In this document: in pieces, positions 7,596-10,278 of the stretch
Numbering within the stretch: the stretch's first letter is position 1
Layout: every line of letters begins with the position of its first letter
NCBI GenBank assembly: GCA_015680635.1
Contig: JAABOA010000997.1
Span: forward strand, 1 to 10,278
Direction: 5' to 3'
Length of the DNA stretch: 10,278 bases
DNA from: Lunasporangiospora selenospora
Taxonomy: Eukaryota > Mortierellomycota > Mortierellomycetes > Mortierellales > Mortierellaceae
Translations under genes and position numbers: made by a program
The notes under the pieces: model-generated
Seen by the model: the letters and a program-made list of their open reading frames with translations, nothing else
The model's database searches: none
Told to the model about the DNA's origin: nothing

Positions 7596-10070
7596 TTAGT
7601 CGACATCCATATCCTTCGAGTTATCGTGCTTGGTCTCGCCAACATTCTCGGCAGTCTCCTCCATAGGCTCGCTCGACGAGGTGGTCGAGGCAGCGGGGGT
7701 GGCCTCGGGAGTGGGCTCGACAACAACAGGCTTGGGCTTGTTCAAGATGGGGCGCGAGAAGTAGATGATGTTGTCGCGCTCCTTGTTGATATCAGCAACA
7801 GTGAACGAGGGGTTCTCGTACTTCTTCTTCATCGACTGAGACTCGATCTTGTTGTCAATCCAGGTCTGGGCCTTGGAGCACTTGTCAATGATCTTGTTCT
7901 TATCCTCATCAGCAATGTGAGAGTACTTGTCACCAGTGCTGGTGGCCTCGGCCAAGTACTGATTGATCGCCGCACGCAACTCGTTGGCGGCCTCGGGACG
8001 AGCGTTGAACTCGCGGTAACGCTCAACCATGGGCTTGCCAACAACGAGGAGCTCGTTCAACTTGGCAGCGTAAACCGACTTTGTGGTCTCATCACCCTCA
8101 TCGTACAACCAGTCCTCGGCCTTGGTGAGGTCAGAGGCAAACTTCTCCTTGTCCTCGGGGTTGATGAAATCCTTGTAGATTCCATCGAGCTTGGAGCGGG
8201 TATCGTAAATGTACTCCTCCAAAGCGTTCTTGGCCATCTCGGTGTCAACCACCAACTTGTCCGAAGCAACCATCTCCAACTCCTTCTCCTTCAACTCGTT
8301 AAGAAGGCTGCGGTCCAAGCTCGAGGTGGCGCTGACGACAGAGAGATCGCACTTCTTGACCAACTTCTTGACCTTGCGGGTCTGGGGAGCATCGGCCTCA
8401 GCCTCCTCACCCTCGGCCTTGGCAGGGGCCTCAACGGCCTCCTCCTTGATGACCTCCTCAACAACGTAGGCGCTCTCGACGCTCAAGATACCGTGGATGT
8501 TGATTCTGGCCTTGACCTTGACGCAGGCAGGCTCGCCGTTGATGGGCTCGACCTTCTTGATCGAGAAGCGACCGATCCAGGGGTTGATACCGGCGGGGAT
8601 GCTCTCGGGCTCGGCATAGTGGGCCTCGAGATCGAAAGGCTCGGAGCGGTAAAAGGTCAAGACCTTGGTCGAGGGGATGTTGTTGTTCTTGTTGAAGACA
8701 ACGAGCTCGGTCTCGTCCTCCTCGGGGGTGGGGAGCCAGGTCATCTTGATGGGGTAGCTGGTGATATCCTGGATAGAGAACTCACGGACCTTGAAGGTGG
8801 GCGACAACATGGCGCACTGAAGGGCAGCACCACGGGCAACAGCCTCATCCTGGTTCAAGGTGGAGGAGAGATCCTTCTTGAAGAAGGCGGCGATGCGCTC
8901 CTTGAGCGAGGGGATACGGATAGAGCCTCCGACCATCTCGACCGAGTCAATGTCCTCAAGGGTCATGCCAGCATCGTCAAGAGCCTTCTGGAGAGGAGCC
9001 TCGACACGGGTGATCAAGTCCTTGGCGAGCTCCTCAAACTCGGCACGCTTCATGACCGAAGCAACATCGCGGTCCTCCATGATCGACTCGATGTTGAGAG
9101 GGGCCTGGGGGTTGGCAGAGAGAATCTTCTTGAGCTTCTCGCATCCAGCCATCAAACGGATAATGGCCTTGCCGTTGGACTTGACATCAATGCCGTACTT
9201 GGTCTTGAACTCGGCAGCAAAGTGGTCGACGAGCAAGCGGTCAAAGTCGCGACCTCCAAAGTGTCTGTCGAAAGCGCGGGATTTGACGGTGAGCTGACCC
9301 TTGATGTAAGAGACGATCGAGACGGTGTAGGTCGAGTGGCCGACATCGACAAAGCAGACGTTGCGGGGCTTGTCCTCGGGCAAGTCGGTCTTGGTAATAC
9401 CGTAGCCGAGAGCGGTGGCGGTCGAGTCGTTGATGAGACGGAGAACGTTCAATCCAGCAATCTCGGAGGCATCGAGGACAGCGCGGCGCTGGACATCCGT
9501 GAACCACGAGGGGACAGCAATGACGCAGTCCGAGACAGGGGCTTTGGTCTCGGCAGCAGCAATGTCCTTCATCTTGGTCAAGTACATAGCAAAGACCTGG
9601 ACAACGGTGAAGGTCGACTCCTCTCCCTTGTAGTTGACCTTGACACCGAGCTGACCGTTGAGATCGACCAAGGGTGCGGTCAAGTACTGCTTCTCGACCT
9701 CCTGAATATCCTTGTCAGCATAGGTGCGGCCAATGAGACGCTTCAAAGACGAGATGGTGTTCTTGAAGTTGGAGATCTCCTGGGTCTTGGCAGTCTCTCC
9801 GAGGTAACGCTGCTTGGGGCCGAACGAAACCAAAGACTATGAACAAAAGAAAAGAATCAAGGGGACAAATGGTCAGTGTCGAGTAGATTGGTAGAGACCC
9901 AATTGAGAGTCGGATAGTTCAGAGAAAACGGTGTGCACTGTTGATAAGAGCGGACAATGGCTCAATTGAACGTACAGGGGTGAAGCGGTTCGAGACTTCG
10001 TTGCAGATAACGTCGATACCACGGTTTCTGGCAACGGCGATAACCGACTGCACATTTCCGAAATCAATAC
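7596..10070 (-). CDS. SSE1: Hsp110/Sse1-type chaperone, 5' end beyond right edge of window
   Basis: Hsp110 proteins are cytosolic nucleotide-exchange factors for Hsp70 and also hold unfolded proteins. Exons in view are 10070-9976 and 9836-7596, joined across a GT-AG intron (GTACGT to CATAG). About 778 residues are visible; yeast Sse1 has 693 and human HSPA4 840. The N-terminal ATPase domain shows [22 protein letters not shown] (138-144), INDSTATAL (167-175; INDSTATAL rather than the Hsp70 form marks Hsp110), [10 protein letters not shown] (194-203), [10 protein letters not shown], and VGGSIRIPS (334-342). The beta substrate domain follows, with an Hsp110-type acidic insertion at about 492-515 ([21 protein letters not shown]). 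A helical C-terminal domain leads to a Pro/Thr/Ser-rich tail ending MDVD. The first exon in view starts with the last two bases of a Gly codon after CCATAG. Only about four codons (expected Met plus a few residues) are missing, and no suitable ATG plus GT donor of the right phase occurs up to 10278. Codon use is strongly biased. Confidence 0.95.
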
Positions 10071-10278
10071 CTATGGGATGGATGTTTCATCAGAGAGAAG
10101 GCATGAACAATTAGTAACCTGCATCCAGTGTTTTTTGGGGGGGGTAGAAGGGACATGGATCTGTGATCGGTTGGAGCAGGAGCGATGGCTTGTCAGAATG
10201 TGGGCGGTGGTGACAAGAGGAGACACAGCCAGGCGGGACGAGTGGGACAGGGAAAGGAGAGTAGGGGGGTGAGGGAAG
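10071..10278 (-). other. Part of Hsp110 intron 1, 3' portion
   Basis: The acceptor CCCATAG ends at 10071. No upstream ATG in these 208 bases ends in a GT donor with the required phase (one base into a Gly codon), so the tiny first exon should lie past the window end and this stretch is intron. ATGs at about 10156 and 10121 on the minus strand give the wrong phase. A C8 run lies near 10137-10144. This is inferred from the splice phase. Confidence 0.6.

Noticed and set aside
7515-9842. 775-residue plus-strand open frame opposite Hsp110
   Set aside because: It lies in exact codon register with a certain Hsp110 gene, has no ATG evidence of its own and no recognisable domain, and is explained by the absence of TTA, CTA and TCA in the sense strand.
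10100-10160. Candidate first exon of Hsp110 at the minus-strand ATG near 10156 or 10121 with a GTTACT donor
   Set aside because: Splicing to the 10070 acceptor would leave phase 2 or 0, whereas GT-ATT-GAT needs exactly one base of a Gly codon; both give a wrong frame or a stop.

Overview
The window looks like nuclear DNA of a filamentous fungus, probably an early-diverging lineage (Mortierella-like). Three genes are recognisable eukaryotic families, and two of them are broken by short GT-AG introns of about 110-215 bases. Gene spacing is compact, and the spacers are rich in pyrimidine tracts and microsatellites. The lineage is inferred from gene style alone; the eukaryotic, intron-bearing nature is read directly from the sequence.

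Left part (1-3081, all minus strand). A seven-exon TXNL1-type protein (thioredoxin domain plus proteasome-binding PITH domain) starts at 1646 and runs off the left edge. Upstream of it lies a decayed tandem copy (about 1783-2210) of a MYND-type zinc-finger gene. The intact MYND gene follows at 2350-3081. The copy has stops, a frameshift and an internal deletion that removes the MYND finger.

Middle part (3082-7595). A divergent promoter of about 118 bp with a T20 tract separates the MYND gene from a three-exon PUF6/PUM3-type Pumilio protein (3200-5441, plus strand), a ribosome-biogenesis and RNA-binding factor. About 1.4 kb without a convincing gene follows; it is rich in CT, ACC and C-rich repeats. 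A short plus-strand gene (6850-7287) encodes an eight-cysteine protein with a hydrophobic C-terminal tail and no visible signal peptide. Its 3' end faces the 3' end of the next gene across about 300 bp holding a (GA)12 microsatellite.

Right part (7596-10070, minus strand). An Hsp110/Sse1-type chaperone is complete except for its first few codons, which must lie beyond the right edge. Its coding sequence avoids TTA, CTA and TCA codons entirely, which leaves a 775-codon open frame on the opposite strand that I regard as a by-product.

TXNL1 (proteasome-associated thioredoxin), PUF6 (ribosome assembly) and Hsp110 (chaperone nucleotide exchange) all serve protein homeostasis, but nothing in the layout shows co-regulation. 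I see no mobile element, CRISPR array, rRNA or tRNA. The best leads are the MYND gene with its finger-less relic, the eight-cysteine tail-bearing protein, and a 21-nt microexon in the thioredoxin active-site region.
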